A stretch of 64,000 bases of DNA, from positions 100,058-164,057 of the forward strand of contig JAFZFO010000037.1 of the NCBI GenBank assembly GCA_017555845.1. The letters run 5' to 3'. Made by a program: the position numbers and the translations under genes. Source of the DNA: Bacteroidaceae bacterium. GTDB taxonomy: Bacteria; Bacteroidota; Bacteroidia; Bacteroidales; Bacteroidaceae. The notes under the pieces are model-generated. The model was not told the origin of the DNA, made no database searches, and worked only from the letters and a program-made list of their open reading frames with translations. Positions 8,083 through 17,592 of this stretch are shown piece after piece. Within the stretch, counting starts at the first letter, position 1; each line of letters opens with the position of its first letter.

Positions 8083-11022
8083 TTAGAATGTAATCTCAAC
8101 TCCGAATGTGTACTGACGTGACATTGGATACTGTGCCTTGTAGACGTTGCTTGTTGACTCCGGGTCAAGACCGCTGAACTTTGTCCAGGTAAACAGGTTC
8201 TGCGCCTGTGCATAGATGCGGGCACGGCTGATGAAACCAGTCTTTCCAAGCATTGCGCGTGGGAAGTCATAGCTTAGCATGAGGTTCTTCAAACGCAGGA
8301 ACGATGCATCCTCAAGGAAACGTGAGTCCATCTGTGGAGTAACGCCATAGCGTGGAATGTCGGTAACATCGCCCGGCTGCTTCCAACGGTCATAGAGCAG
8401 ACGCTTTGACTGGTTGTATGCCGAGTAAAGACCATTGCTCTCCTCGAAGAAACGGTCGTTGTTGAACATCCAACGGTCGGCAACCCAGCTGAAATTGGCG
8501 GTCAGAGAGATACCCTTATAGTTCATTGATGTGCCGAAACCACCCTGCCATGGAGCATTGTAGTTCTTGCCGACAAGCACCTTATCCTCCTCGCTGAAGA
8601 CATTGGTGACGTTACCTTCCTTGTCGTACCAGAGTGCATCACCATTTGCAGGGTTCACGCCGGCATACCTATTAATATAGAACTCGCCGATAGAGTGACC
8701 GACTACAAGCTTTGTCGAGGTGTTTGACATCTCATACTCATCGAGACCTCCATAGAGTTCTGTAATCTCGTTGTAGTTGTAGCTTGCGTTGGTATTGATG
8801 TTCCAGATGAAGTCCTTTGTGCTTACCACATCAGCACCCAACGACACCTCAAAACCCTGGTTGATCATTGCACCCACATTGTCCCAACGTGTACCGAAAC
8901 CATTGTTCACGTATGACTGCGGAACAAGCATGAGCATGTTGGTTGTCTTCTTGTGATAGAGCTCGATATCAGCATTAATGCGACCGAAGAAGCCAAGGTG
9001 CAGGGCAAGGTTCGATGTCCACAACTGCTCCCAGCTCAACTTCTCATTACCCTGTGTTGCTGGAGCAATACCTGCCACGCCCATATAGTTGGCACCACTG
9101 CCCACAAGAGCAAGGTGGTCATAATCAGGAATTGATGAGTTACCCGATGTACCGGTGCTCAATGCGACCTGTGCGTTGGTAAGCCATTTGTTCGCAGGCT
9201 GCATGAACTTCTCCTTGCGCATGTCCCACATGAAACCGAGTGACCAGAATGTAGCCCAACGGCCATCCTTACCGAAACGTGAAGAAGCATCGCTACGGAG
9301 TGAGAAATCGGTATAATAGCGGTCGTTGTAGTTGTACTCGCCGCGTGCAAAGAACGAAAGGAATGCGTGGCTTGAATATGAATTGGCCCACGATGACGCT
9401 CTTGTTCCCGATGAAAGCAGGGTAAATGCATCATTGTTCTGTCCGCGTGTCACCACCTGGAAGCCCTCGGAACGGTAGTCCACACCCTCCTGACCAAGCA
9501 TCACGTTGAAGTGATGATAACGCTGTACATCAAACTTGTAGTTGATTGTATTTGTTATTGTCAGGTTCACTGTCGTATATGAACTGCGGCCTGCTGCACC
9601 CACACCATTGTTGCCCACAAAGCTTGGATATGACTTCATATCGGCAGTAGAGTGCGAGTAGTCGATACCGAATTGTGAACGCAGGGTAAGATTGCGGATT
9701 GGAGTAATCTCGGCATAGAGCACACTGAGCGCCTTGTACTTCTTGTTGTCAAGAGGATTGTTCTCCATCCACTCCAACGGATTGTAGGATGTACCCTTCC
9801 AGCTACCATCCTTTGACGACGCCAAAGAGCCGTCCTCCTTGTAGGGATTCCAGTAAGGAAGCATGAAACGGCATGCCGAGATTGGGGTATAGAGAGCATA
9901 CTCGCCGTCATCGGCCTGCTGAACCTCCTCGTATGCCAACATAGAGTTGGTGCCGATCTTCAACCATGGCGCAACCTTTACATCAACATTCGAACGCATG
10001 TTGTAGCGTGCAAATGCCGAACCCTGTGCAATACCCTCCTGATCATAGTAACCACCTGAAACAAAATAGTTAAGCTTGTCGGTAGCATGGCTCACTGTCA
10101 GGTCATAGCTTTGCAACTGTGCATGGTCATTGAACACAACATCGAGCCAGTTGATATCGGTCTGGCCAAGAAGGTTGTAATCCTGACCGGCATCAAGACC
10201 TATCTCCTTCTCGAACTGTATTCTCTCGGCAGTGTTCATCATGTTCCACTCGCCATGGGCAAGGTTCGAGAAACCCTGCTGTGTACGCAAAGTGACATCT
10301 ACCTTTTCGGTTGAAGTTCCGCGCTTGGTTGTGATAACCACCACACCGTTTGCTGCACGTGCACCATAGATTGATGTTGATGAAGCATCCTTCAACACAT
10401 TGATAGACTCAATGTCGCCCGGGCTGATAGAGTTGAAATCGGAACTTGTGATGGGCACACCATCGAGAATGAACAGTGGCGATGTACCCGAATTGATTGA
10501 GTTTGTACCACGGATCTGGAATGTAGCCGGTTTGCTGGGCTCACCAGAATTTGATATTACGGTCATACCCGGTGTGGCACCCTGCAGAGCCTGGTCGAAG
10601 CTCACAGCCGGTACATTCTCAAGTTTTTCGGCCTTAACGGTCGAAACCGAACCTGAAATTGTTCCCTTCTTGCGGACACCATAAGCGACAACCACAACCT
10701 CATCGATTGTCATCTGCTCGGGTTCCATTACTACGTTCAGGACTTTTGTATCCTGATTGACAACGTGCTCCTGAGCTGTATAACCCACATAAGTGAATTG
10801 CAGTACAGCATCGCTCGCACCCTTGACCTCGATTTCATAGTTTCCATCAAAGTCAGTGACTACGCCGTTTGATGTACCCTTCTGCATGATGGTCAACGAA
10901 ATCATGCCCTCGCCGTCCTCGGATGAGGTAACCTGACCCCTAACCTTGAAGGACTGCGCCATGGCCGACTGAACCATAAATGAACAGAGAATGGCAAACA
11001 GCAAAAATACTCTATTTCTCAT
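8083..11022 (-). CDS. SusC/RagA family TonB-linked outer-membrane transporter
   Basis: I start it at 11022, giving 979 residues that open with MRNRVFLLFAILCSF and a signal peptide ending SAMAQ. A longer frame from 11121 would put 33 non-signal residues in front. Residues about 25-110 are a carboxypeptidase-regulatory-like domain (VRGQVTSSEDGEGM, YVGYTAQE). A TonB-box-like IDEVVVVAYGV precedes the plug (LQGATPGMTVISNSGEPS, FQIRGTNSI, LFILDGVPI, SIYGARAANGVVVITTKRG) and a 22-strand barrel follows. It is the first gene of the operon and forms an outer-membrane import complex with the adjacent SusD. A long leader of roughly 150 nt separates a candidate -7 box at 11179-11186 from the start codon. 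Confidence 0.97.
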   Translation of the reverse strand: MRNRVFLLFAILCSFMVQSAMAQSFKVRGQVTSSEDGEGMISLTIMQKGTSNGVVTDFDGNYEIEVKGASDAVLQFTYVGYTAQEHVVNQDTKVLNVVMEPEQMTIDEVVVVAYGVRKKGTISGSVSTVKAEKLENVPAVSFDQALQGATPGMTVISNSGEPSKPATFQIRGTNSINSGTSPLFILDGVPITSSDFNSISPGDIESINVLKDASSTSIYGARAANGVVVITTKRGTSTEKVDVTLRTQQGFSNLAHGEWNMMNTAERIQFEKEIGLDAGQDYNLLGQTDINWLDVVFNDHAQLQSYDLTVSHATDKLNYFVSGGYYDQEGIAQGSAFARYNMRSNVDVKVAPWLKIGTNSMLAYEEVQQADDGEYALYTPISACRFMLPYWNPYKEDGSLASSKDGSWKGTSYNPLEWMENNPLDNKKYKALSVLYAEITPIRNLTLRSQFGIDYSHSTADMKSYPSFVGNNGVGAAGRSSYTTVNLTITNTINYKFDVQRYHHFNVMLGQEGVDYRSEGFQVVTRGQNNDAFTLLSSGTRASSWANSYSSHAFLSFFARGEYNYNDRYYTDFSLRSDASSRFGKDGRWATFWSLGFMWDMRKEKFMQPANKWLTNAQVALSTGTSGNSSIPDYDHLALVGSGANYMGVAGIAPATQGNEKLSWEQLWTSNLALHLGFFGRINADIELYHKKTTNMLMLVPQSYVNNGFGTRWDNVGAMINQGFEVSLGADVVSTKDFIWNINTNASYNYNEITELYGGLDEYEMSNTSTKLVVGHSIGEFYINRYAGVNPANGDALWYDKEGNVTNVFSEEDKVLVGKNYNAPWQGGFGTSMNYKGISLTANFSWVADRWMFNNDRFFEESNGLYSAYNQSKRLLYDRWKQPGDVTDIPRYGVTPQMDSRFLEDASFLRLKNLMLSYDFPRAMLGKTGFISRARIYAQAQNLFTWTKFSGLDPESTSNVYKAQYPMSRQYTFGVEITF

Positions 11023-11178
11023 TATAATAAGTTGTTTCTTATCACACACAAAAAGATGCCCACACACCGCAACATTACTCGCAGAACCAAGCCGCGAAAG
11101 CAATGCCGAAGCACATGGCACACTCCATAAAAAGTATAAATATTAAGTTTTTATTCGCTTCTTTAACAAAAACCGCCG

Positions 11179-11186
11179 CAAAGGTA
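11179..11186 (-). promoter_or_regulatory. Candidate -7 box for the susC operon
   Basis: The minus strand reads TACCTTTG, an exact match to the Bacteroidales -7 consensus TAnnTTTG. The -33 region at the usual spacing is AT-rich and lacks a clear TTTG. The box lies between the engB terminator and susC. Confidence 0.45.
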
Positions 11187-11227
11187 GTAAAAAACACTAT
11201 TATATTAATAATAACACACGTATTTTT

Positions 11228-11263
11228 TAATAAAAAAGGCAAGTGCATCAATATACACTTGCC
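11228..11263 (-). terminator. Intrinsic terminator after engB
   Basis: GGCAAGTG and CACTTGCC form a perfect 8-bp stem with a 10-nt loop, followed on the minus strand by TTTTTTATT. It sits 24 bp past the engB stop. Confidence 0.85.
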
Positions 11264-11287
11264 ATATTCATATCTTTCCACAGATTT

Positions 11288-11893
11288 TCAGAGCGATGAA
11301 TTGATATCTGCGATATATCCCAACACCTCATCCTTGCCCAATCCATTCTCGGACGATGTTATGAACACCGGGGGTAACTCCTCCCACTCCTCGAGCAGCT
11401 TTGCCTTGTAAGCAGCGATGTTCTTTGCCAGAACACTCTTTGTCAGTTTGTCGGCCTTTGTAAAGATTATCGAGAATGGCACACCGTTCTCGCCAAGCCA
11501 CTGGAAGAACTCAAGATCAATCTTCTGAGGCTCGTGGCGGCAGTCGATGAGCACAAAGAGCAATGTCATCTGCTCACGGTCGAGCACATAGCTTGATATT
11601 ATATGCTCAAGCTGCTCGTTCTGCGACTTGCTGCGCTTTGCATAACCATAACCTGGAAGGTCGACAAGATACCACTCATTGTTGATGAGATAGTGGTTTA
11701 TCAGCAGTGTCTTTCCCGGAGTCGCAGATGTCTGCGCCAGCTTCTTCTGGTTTGTCAACGCATTGATAAGACTCGATTTTCCCACATTCGAACGGCCTAT
11801 GAAAGCATATTCGGGCTTGCCGTCCTGTGGACACTTCTTTATGTCGGTATTGCTTATTACAAATCGTGCGCTCTTTACAATTGGTGTGCTCAT
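11288..11893 (-). CDS. engB: Ribosome biogenesis GTP-binding protein EngB/YsxC
   Basis: 201 residues from the ATG at 11893. A longer frame to 11923 is excluded because its start would lie upstream of a near-consensus promoter at 11913-11943. GTPase motifs: G1 GRSNVGKS at residues 33-40, G3 DLPGYGYA, G4 TKAD, G5-like SSE. This is the compact TrmE-Era-EngA-YihA family protein that assists large ribosomal subunit assembly in the cytoplasm. It appears to be a single-gene transcription unit with its own promoter and terminator. Confidence 0.97.
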   Translation of the reverse strand: MSTPIVKSARFVISNTDIKKCPQDGKPEYAFIGRSNVGKSSLINALTNQKKLAQTSATPGKTLLINHYLINNEWYLVDLPGYGYAKRSKSQNEQLEHIISSYVLDREQMTLLFVLIDCRHEPQKIDLEFFQWLGENGVPFSIIFTKADKLTKSVLAKNIAAYKAKLLEEWEELPPVFITSSENGLGKDEVLGYIADINSSL

Positions 11894-11912
11894 GTTGTCA
11901 ATATTTATGCCA

Positions 11913-11943
11913 CGAAGATACAACGATATTCACTAATAGCAAA
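11913..11943 (-). promoter_or_regulatory. Promoter of engB
   Basis: On the minus strand TTTG (11940-11943), a 19-nt spacer, then TATCTTCG (11913-11920), one mismatch from TAnnTTTG. Transcription would begin near 11906, about 13 nt before the ATG at 11893. Its -33 element lies in the T-tract of the upstream terminator. Confidence 0.7.
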
Positions 11944-11976
11944 GAAAAGGGCGTGCAAGATTGTTCATGCACGCCC
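11940..11976 (-). terminator. Intrinsic terminator after the TonB-dependent receptor
   Basis: GGGCGTGCA and TGCACGCCC form a perfect 9-bp stem with a 10-nt loop, followed on the minus strand by TTTTCTTTG. It lies 24 bp after the stop of the receptor gene. Confidence 0.85.
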
Positions 11977-11999
11977 ATGCGATATACACGTGGATATAT

Positions 12000-14306
12000 T
12001 TATTGCGATATCTTCACACCAACGAAGAATGTCCTTGGCTGTGTGGGGCCGTAGAAGTAGCCCGAATCGCGGAACTCACCCTTGTCCAAATCTCTTTGGA
12101 AACTGTTGAAGATATTCTGCACGCCACCATTGAGCTGCAGATTTATGTGGTCATGGAGGATGAACGTGTATCCGGCCTTGAAGTTGAGGTCGAAGAAATC
12201 GGGCGTCGTCTCCAGGCGGTCGTTCTCTATGTAACCGGCATAGTGCGGTACAATCATTGAGCCGGTGTATGTTCCCGACAATGAGAGGTCCAGTTTTTTG
12301 ACAGGCGATGACATTATTGTGAAATAGCCGTAATAATCGGGGGTACGCATCATGCGCTTTGTTGTGAGCGCAACACCGTCAACCTCGGTCCACGTCTCGG
12401 GCTCTTTATAAAGGCTACGCTGTGCAGTAAAGCCCAATTGTAGCGAGAACTGCTTTCCGTGCGCAATCTTTGCATCGATGTTTGCACCATACACTCGCGC
12501 ACCCGCACCATTGCGGCGCTCCTTTATGGCGTGACCAAAGTCGTTGACGCCCACATCCTCAAGCACGAATACATTGTTCAGGCCTGTATAGAAACCTTCA
12601 ACAAGCACATTCGCCTGCCAGTGTCCGAAGCGTGTTGTCCAGTCGACCGAACCGCTGAAGCTGTTTGAACGCTCCTCTTTCAGCCCGTCGGCAAGCTCAA
12701 TCTGCACACCCTCGCCACCCACGGCTGTCACGTGCAGATCCTCGTCATACGCCTGTGGGGCACGGAAACCTGTCGAATAGGTAAGACGCGCCTGCAGATC
12801 CTTCAATGGCTTGTAGAGGAAGTTCACACGTGGACTGAAGATTGGCTTTTCGATGAGGTTGTGTTTATCCATGCGCAAGCCCAACAACAACGAGAAGTAG
12901 CGTGCATTCCACTCGTTCTGTACAAAAGCACTACCTATGCGTACATCCTGGCGCATATCGCGGTCATAGCCCGTCATAATATCGTGGAGCCTATTCTCCT
13001 GATACTCCACTCCACTCATGAATGTTGCAGGCGAAAAAAACAGCCTGCTTATTTGCCATGTGTATGTGGCACCACTCACCCAGGTGAGGTCATCAGTCTT
13101 TCCGTATGCATTAGGATCGCGCTGAGCGCCATAGTAGCTGTCGCGGTCAATGTGCTGCAACGATGCGAACACCGATAGTTTATGTTTGTAGCCATCCCAA
13201 CCATGGTCATAAGAGACACCGCCGCTGTTTATGATATGCTTTGTCTGCTCTGTAATGTCGCTCTCATGTGGCTGCAGGTCGAACTTGTTTCCGCCGCGGC
13301 GCAATTCATTGGTTGTGTGGTATTCGACACTCAAGCGGCCGTTGTAAGTGGGGCGGTAATAGGTTCGCAGGCCAAAGGTATTCATGTTCAGCTTTCCTAG
13401 TTCCGAAAAGCCGTCGCCATCATGGTCATAGGGATTGCGGTTGCGATAATTCGCATACACCGCCATGCCATATTTGTTGTCGGGCGAAACGAGCGACACA
13501 TTGGCACCCACACTCTGCTCCCACGCCTTGCCGCCATAACCGGCAAAGTTACTTGTTACAGAGAATGAGTCGCTCACAGGATCCTTGGTAATGATGTTGA
13601 CCGTTCCACCCACAGCATTTGCGCCAAAGAGCGCCGAACCGCCACCGCGAACAACCTCAACGCGCTCAATCATATTCACAGGAATCTGCTCAAGGCCATA
13701 GACACCGCTCAAGGCACTGACCACAGGGCGGCTGTTTATTAGCACCTGCGAGTAAGGGCCTTCGAGACCATTGATGCGCACCTGTGGAAAACCGCAGTTC
13801 TGGCAGTTGTTCTCAACGCGCAAACCCGTAACATAATTGAGGCTCTTTGCCAGATCGACCGAGTTTACCGCCTCAAAAAGCGGCAATGCAGCCACCGACA
13901 CCACAACAGGAGCATCCTTACGGCTTATCTCATTGCGGTTAGCCGACACAACGACCTCATCAATGACAAAATCATCACTCTTCAGTTTGAAGTGCACAAC
14001 TGCCGTATACTCCTTGCTGACAACAACCTCCTTTGCCATTGTAGCATATCCCATGGCTGTCACTCGAAGAGTATATTTTCCCGGAGCAAGGTCGGTAAAT
14101 TCAAACTGACCGTTCTCATTACTTGTTGTTCCTTCGCCTGTTTCAACTACCAGCACTGCCGCAAAAGCGATATTCTCCTCAGTGCCATCCTCTACAACAT
14201 GTCCCAAAATCCTGTTTCCCTCTTTGATTACATCCGAATCCCCGGCCCATACAGCCAAAGCAGAGAGAGAAAGCATAAAAACTGCAAATATTCTTTTCAT
14301 AATCAT
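12000..14306 (-). CDS. TonB-dependent outer-membrane receptor, substrate unknown
   Basis: 768 residues; an ATG at 14300 (MKRIFAVF) is an equally good start. After a signal peptide ending AVWA comes a carboxypeptidase-regulatory-like domain (residues about 33-115: ILGHVVEDGTEENIAFAAV, NGQFEFTDLAPGKY). A TonB-box-like DEVVVSANR leads into the plug, with NCQNCGFPQVRINGLEGP, VLINSRPVVSAL, and VEVVRGGGSALFGANAVGG. The barrel ends RTFFVGVKISQ. The CQNCGF pair in the plug marks a Bacteroidota subfamily of BtuB/CirA-like receptors. No SusD follows, so it is not a glycan SusC; metal, heme or a cofactor is more likely. The leader is under 25 nt, leaving no room for a cobalamin riboswitch. Confidence 0.93.
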   Translation of the reverse strand: MIMKRIFAVFMLSLSALAVWAGDSDVIKEGNRILGHVVEDGTEENIAFAAVLVVETGEGTTSNENGQFEFTDLAPGKYTLRVTAMGYATMAKEVVVSKEYTAVVHFKLKSDDFVIDEVVVSANRNEISRKDAPVVVSVAALPLFEAVNSVDLAKSLNYVTGLRVENNCQNCGFPQVRINGLEGPYSQVLINSRPVVSALSGVYGLEQIPVNMIERVEVVRGGGSALFGANAVGGTVNIITKDPVSDSFSVTSNFAGYGGKAWEQSVGANVSLVSPDNKYGMAVYANYRNRNPYDHDGDGFSELGKLNMNTFGLRTYYRPTYNGRLSVEYHTTNELRRGGNKFDLQPHESDITEQTKHIINSGGVSYDHGWDGYKHKLSVFASLQHIDRDSYYGAQRDPNAYGKTDDLTWVSGATYTWQISRLFFSPATFMSGVEYQENRLHDIMTGYDRDMRQDVRIGSAFVQNEWNARYFSLLLGLRMDKHNLIEKPIFSPRVNFLYKPLKDLQARLTYSTGFRAPQAYDEDLHVTAVGGEGVQIELADGLKEERSNSFSGSVDWTTRFGHWQANVLVEGFYTGLNNVFVLEDVGVNDFGHAIKERRNGAGARVYGANIDAKIAHGKQFSLQLGFTAQRSLYKEPETWTEVDGVALTTKRMMRTPDYYGYFTIMSSPVKKLDLSLSGTYTGSMIVPHYAGYIENDRLETTPDFFDLNFKAGYTFILHDHINLQLNGGVQNIFNSFQRDLDKGEFRDSGYFYGPTQPRTFFVGVKISQ

Positions 14307-14328
14307 TACCTGTTCTTTTTTGCGGTTG

Positions 14329-14360
14329 CAAAATTACAAATGTGACAAAAAAGGTACAAT
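14329..14360 (-). promoter_or_regulatory. Promoter of the TonB-dependent receptor
   Basis: On the minus strand ATTG (14357-14360), a 20-nt spacer, then TAATTTTG (14329-14336), a perfect -7 box. The predicted start near 14322 leaves a leader of about 16-22 nt. Confidence 0.65.
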
Positions 14361-14462
14361 CACAATAAATTGTTAAAATACAGACCTTGTTTAACAAAAT
14401 ATCTCAAAATTTGACTATCGGCATCATTTTTCAACAAAACTCATACAAAATGTCTGCAAAAG

Positions 14463-14494
14463 TTTGGAAACATAAACCATTAATCATACATTTG
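14463..14494 (+). promoter_or_regulatory. Promoter of the C10 peptidase gene
   Basis: TTTG (14463-14466), 20-nt spacer, TACATTTG (14487-14494): a full match to the Bacteroidales promoter pattern. It is divergent from the receptor promoter about 100 bp away. Confidence 0.8.
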
Positions 14495-14523
14495 CGCCCT
14501 ACGACTTCCTAAACGACATAAAA

Positions 14524-17466
14524 ATGAAAAGATTTACTACACTTTTATTATCGTCACTTTTACTGACAATCACGGTTTTCGCAAACCCCATAGACCCCGA
14601 CAAGGCTTATGAGATTGCTTCGGGGGTATGGAAAAACAGCATCAAAAAGAACTCTGACGGTGCATTGGAACTCATCCCAAGAAACAAGATGTCCAAAGTG
14701 GGCAACCGCTTCGGCACCAAGGAGCAGACACCGGGGTTCTATATATTCTCTCCGGCAGACGGACAAGGTTTCGTTATCGTTTCGGGCGATGATGAACTGG
14801 CTCCTATCGTAGGTTACTCGACAACAGCCAAGGCCGGCGAGATGCCACCTGCACTTTGCGATCTGCTCAGTGTATACGACATGTATGTCGAGGATGTACG
14901 CAACGGCATTGCCGAGCCCATGCAGCCTGTAGTCACAGCTTCCAACAGCAGCATTGAGCCAATGCTCACAACAACATGGAACCAGGATTCGCCATACAAT
15001 CTCCAGTGTCCACAGATCAACGGTTCATACACACCCACAGGATGTACAGCAACCGCAACTGCACAGATCATGAAGTTCCACAACTGGCCCGAGAAAGCAT
15101 CAAAGTCATTTACATGGCATAACAACGTGACAGGAAAGGATGAATATGTCAACACATCAAGCCACAGGTATGATTGGGCAAACATGCTCGACAGCTACAG
15201 GAACGGATATACAACCACCGAAGCCAATGCCGTGGCATTGCTTATGTCCGATGTGGGCAAGGCAATGAACAGCACTTATGCTCTTGCAGGTACAGGCAGT
15301 ACCCCAACATACGCAGCACAGGCTTTGGTAAATATCTTCAAATACTCTCCCGACATCATTGTTGCAAAGAGAGAGGAATATACCAACGAAGAGTATATGG
15401 AACTCATCCGCAAGAACCTCGAGGCACGCCAGCCACTCCTGTATGCAGGACATGGACAGGACTACAGTTCGGGACACGCATTCGTGTGCGACGGTATCAA
15501 TGAGAACAATCTCCTGCACATCAACTGGGGATGGGGCGGTTCATATGACGGATATTTCGACATCACTTCAATGGCGCCAGGTGGTGCAGGTATCGGTGGT
15601 GGCGAGGACCGCTATAACGTGGGACAGACCATCATTGCAAACATCCGTCCACGAGTAACAGGCGAAGCCGATGTAAACGGACAACCTACAATTTACTCAA
15701 TGCTTATCCTGAACCCTGATACTGACAAGAGCAAGGGCGAAAGTTATCAGATTGTAGATGAATCAGTAAAGACATTCGAGAACAACGGAGCAAAACAGCG
15801 CATTGCTTTCGCACTCCTCAACTGGTCACACTCAACAACAAAAATGCAGATTCTCATGGCATTTGAGAAAGACGGCAAAGCATACCTCAATATGCTGATG
15901 AATGATGCCGACGACCTCATAGAGCTCAAGATGAACGAGGATTCCGGCGGTCATTACATCGTTGATTTCACGGTAAATAACAACAGCGACGGCGAGTTCT
16001 ACCTTGAGCAGGGTACATACAACGTGCGTCTATACTACTCGGACGGAGGAGAGGAGAGCGAATTCAAGTTGGTGCGCGGCGCGGAGAACAATATTGTCAT
16101 AGAGGTAAGTGAAAGCGGCACACGCACTTACATCCTGCAGCCCAAGGTAAAGGTTACAGAATTGACCTTCCACAGCACTCCTACAATGAAAGGCGACCCG
16201 ATCTCGTTTGATGCAAAATTCGAGAACACCAACAAGCGCAATTCACTCTTGGCCATTGCACCTGTGGTAAACCGCAAGATGGCGGACAATACATACAAAA
16301 GCGACACATTGACAAAGGCAATCGCAATGATCGATGTATATGACGATGAGGAAATCGTAGCCTCTTTTAAGAATGTAGGAACATTCCCCGAGGACGGCAC
16401 ATATCACATCTCGTTTGTTTGCAATGTGTTGAACAGCTACACAGAACGTGCTGAAGAACTTGATCGCAAATCGGCAATCTCCATAGCCGGCAAGAGCCAG
16501 GATATTACCATCAGCCCACTGCCCGACGGCCTGGTACTTTCAACCACAGCACTCAGCGCACCGGCAATAACATACGGTGAAAAGGCAAGCATCACTGCAA
16601 CCGTAAAGAACATCTCGACAACAGACGACACCTTTACAGGAGCATTGGCAATCTTTGCAAAAGACAATGCGACAGGTTGGGAATATCACCTTGCAACTGC
16701 ACTTGTAGACAATCTGAAGAAAAATGCTTCGACCGAGATCACTTGCAGTACCCCGGACTACCTACCTGTAATGAAACCCGGAAGCTACACAATCACTTTG
16801 AGAATGGCCGACAACGGCAGATGGAAAGAGATTAGACAATCGGCAGCGACATGCATCCAGGACATTGCGTCTACAACCGCAACTATCCCCTATGTAAAGG
16901 AGGTTATGGATATCAACAATGGCAACGACGTTGTTGTCCAGGGCGAGACCTTTGAAGTAAAAGCCACACTTGGTTGCCTGAATGCCGACTTCGACGGTTA
17001 TGTACGTGTAAACATCCCTTATGGTATCGGCTACCATGTACGTAGCGAGTATGTTGCAGTATCAATCAAAAAGGGAGAGACTGCTGACGTAACCTTCCAA
17101 TGCAGCAGCAAGACAACCACTCCGCTCAACAAATACAGACTGAATATCATCTACTACGACAGCAACAAGAAGAAACTCGGCGACATGTCAAACAATTCCT
17201 TGACTCATAAAGGCAACGGTTACTTCTGGGTCGGAGATGCAACAGCCGTTGAAAAAGTTGAGAATACGGAAGGTGCAACCATAACAGTATGCGGCAACAA
17301 CATAACGATTGCCAACACCATAGATACCATGACAACTGTCTACAGCGCAGATGGCCGCGAAGTCTACAAAGGTACAGACAGCACAATCCATGTTACAAGC
17401 GGCCTGTACATTGTGGCAGTTCAACAAGAGAGCACAACTACAGTGACAAAAGTGTTTGTAAAATAA
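14524..17466 (+). CDS. Secreted C10 (streptopain-like) cysteine peptidase with T9SS sorting domain
   Basis: 980 residues. Signal peptide to about Ala20, then a Spi/pre-peptidase region (GFYIFSPADGQGFVIVSGDDELAPIVGY). The C10 catalytic domain shows the nucleophile at Cys174 in PTGCTATATAQIMKFHNWP and the general base at His318 in SGHAFVCDG, followed by NWGWGGSYDGYF. The catalytic domain is about the size of streptococcal SpeB, and long beta-sandwich repeats follow (residues 380-890). The last 75 residues (ITVCGNNITIANT, VYSADGREVYKG, SGLYIVAVQ, VTKVFVK) look like a type A T9SS C-terminal signal. This predicts export through the type IX system and attachment to or release from the cell surface, as for the related Prevotella interpain A and periodontain proteins. 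Confidence 0.93.
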   Translation: MKRFTTLLLSSLLLTITVFANPIDPDKAYEIASGVWKNSIKKNSDGALELIPRNKMSKVGNRFGTKEQTPGFYIFSPADGQGFVIVSGDDELAPIVGYSTTAKAGEMPPALCDLLSVYDMYVEDVRNGIAEPMQPVVTASNSSIEPMLTTTWNQDSPYNLQCPQINGSYTPTGCTATATAQIMKFHNWPEKASKSFTWHNNVTGKDEYVNTSSHRYDWANMLDSYRNGYTTTEANAVALLMSDVGKAMNSTYALAGTGSTPTYAAQALVNIFKYSPDIIVAKREEYTNEEYMELIRKNLEARQPLLYAGHGQDYSSGHAFVCDGINENNLLHINWGWGGSYDGYFDITSMAPGGAGIGGGEDRYNVGQTIIANIRPRVTGEADVNGQPTIYSMLILNPDTDKSKGESYQIVDESVKTFENNGAKQRIAFALLNWSHSTTKMQILMAFEKDGKAYLNMLMNDADDLIELKMNEDSGGHYIVDFTVNNNSDGEFYLEQGTYNVRLYYSDGGEESEFKLVRGAENNIVIEVSESGTRTYILQPKVKVTELTFHSTPTMKGDPISFDAKFENTNKRNSLLAIAPVVNRKMADNTYKSDTLTKAIAMIDVYDDEEIVASFKNVGTFPEDGTYHISFVCNVLNSYTERAEELDRKSAISIAGKSQDITISPLPDGLVLSTTALSAPAITYGEKASITATVKNISTTDDTFTGALAIFAKDNATGWEYHLATALVDNLKKNASTEITCSTPDYLPVMKPGSYTITLRMADNGRWKEIRQSAATCIQDIASTTATIPYVKEVMDINNGNDVVVQGETFEVKATLGCLNADFDGYVRVNIPYGIGYHVRSEYVAVSIKKGETADVTFQCSSKTTTPLNKYRLNIIYYDSNKKKLGDMSNNSLTHKGNGYFWVGDATAVEKVENTEGATITVCGNNITIANTIDTMTTVYSADGREVYKGTDSTIHVTSGLYIVAVQQESTTTVTKVFVK

Positions 17467-17490
17467 TCATACTTAAAACTATTTAACCGG

Positions 17491-17523
17491 GACGGACAGG
17501 CGTGAGCTTGCCCGTCTTTTTTT
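17491..17523 (+). terminator. Intrinsic terminator after the C10 peptidase
   Basis: GACGG-A-CAGGC pairs with GCTTG-C-CCGTC around a GTGA loop, with one internal mismatch, followed by TTTTTTT. It begins 24 bp after the peptidase stop. Confidence 0.85.
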
Positions 17524-17542
17524 GTATTTAAAGCGCTAAAAA

Positions 17543-17574
17543 ATTGGTTGATTGCACACTATAGGTTATTTTCG
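17543..17574 (+). promoter_or_regulatory. Promoter of the secreted hydrolase gene
   Basis: ATTG (17543-17546), 20-nt spacer, TATTTTCG (17567-17574), each one base from consensus. Transcription would start near 17581, so only the ATG at 17593 and not the upstream in-frame ATG at 17548 would be in the message. Confidence 0.55.
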
Positions 17575-17592
17575 CACAAAATATCAAACACG

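Noticed and set aside
11023-11121. Longer susC start at 11121
   Set aside because: The added 33 residues are not a signal peptide; MRNRVFLLF at 11022 is the normal start.
14307-14523. Cobalamin riboswitch for the TonB-dependent receptor
   Set aside because: The mapped promoter leaves a leader of about 16-22 nt and no conserved B12-box sequence is present.
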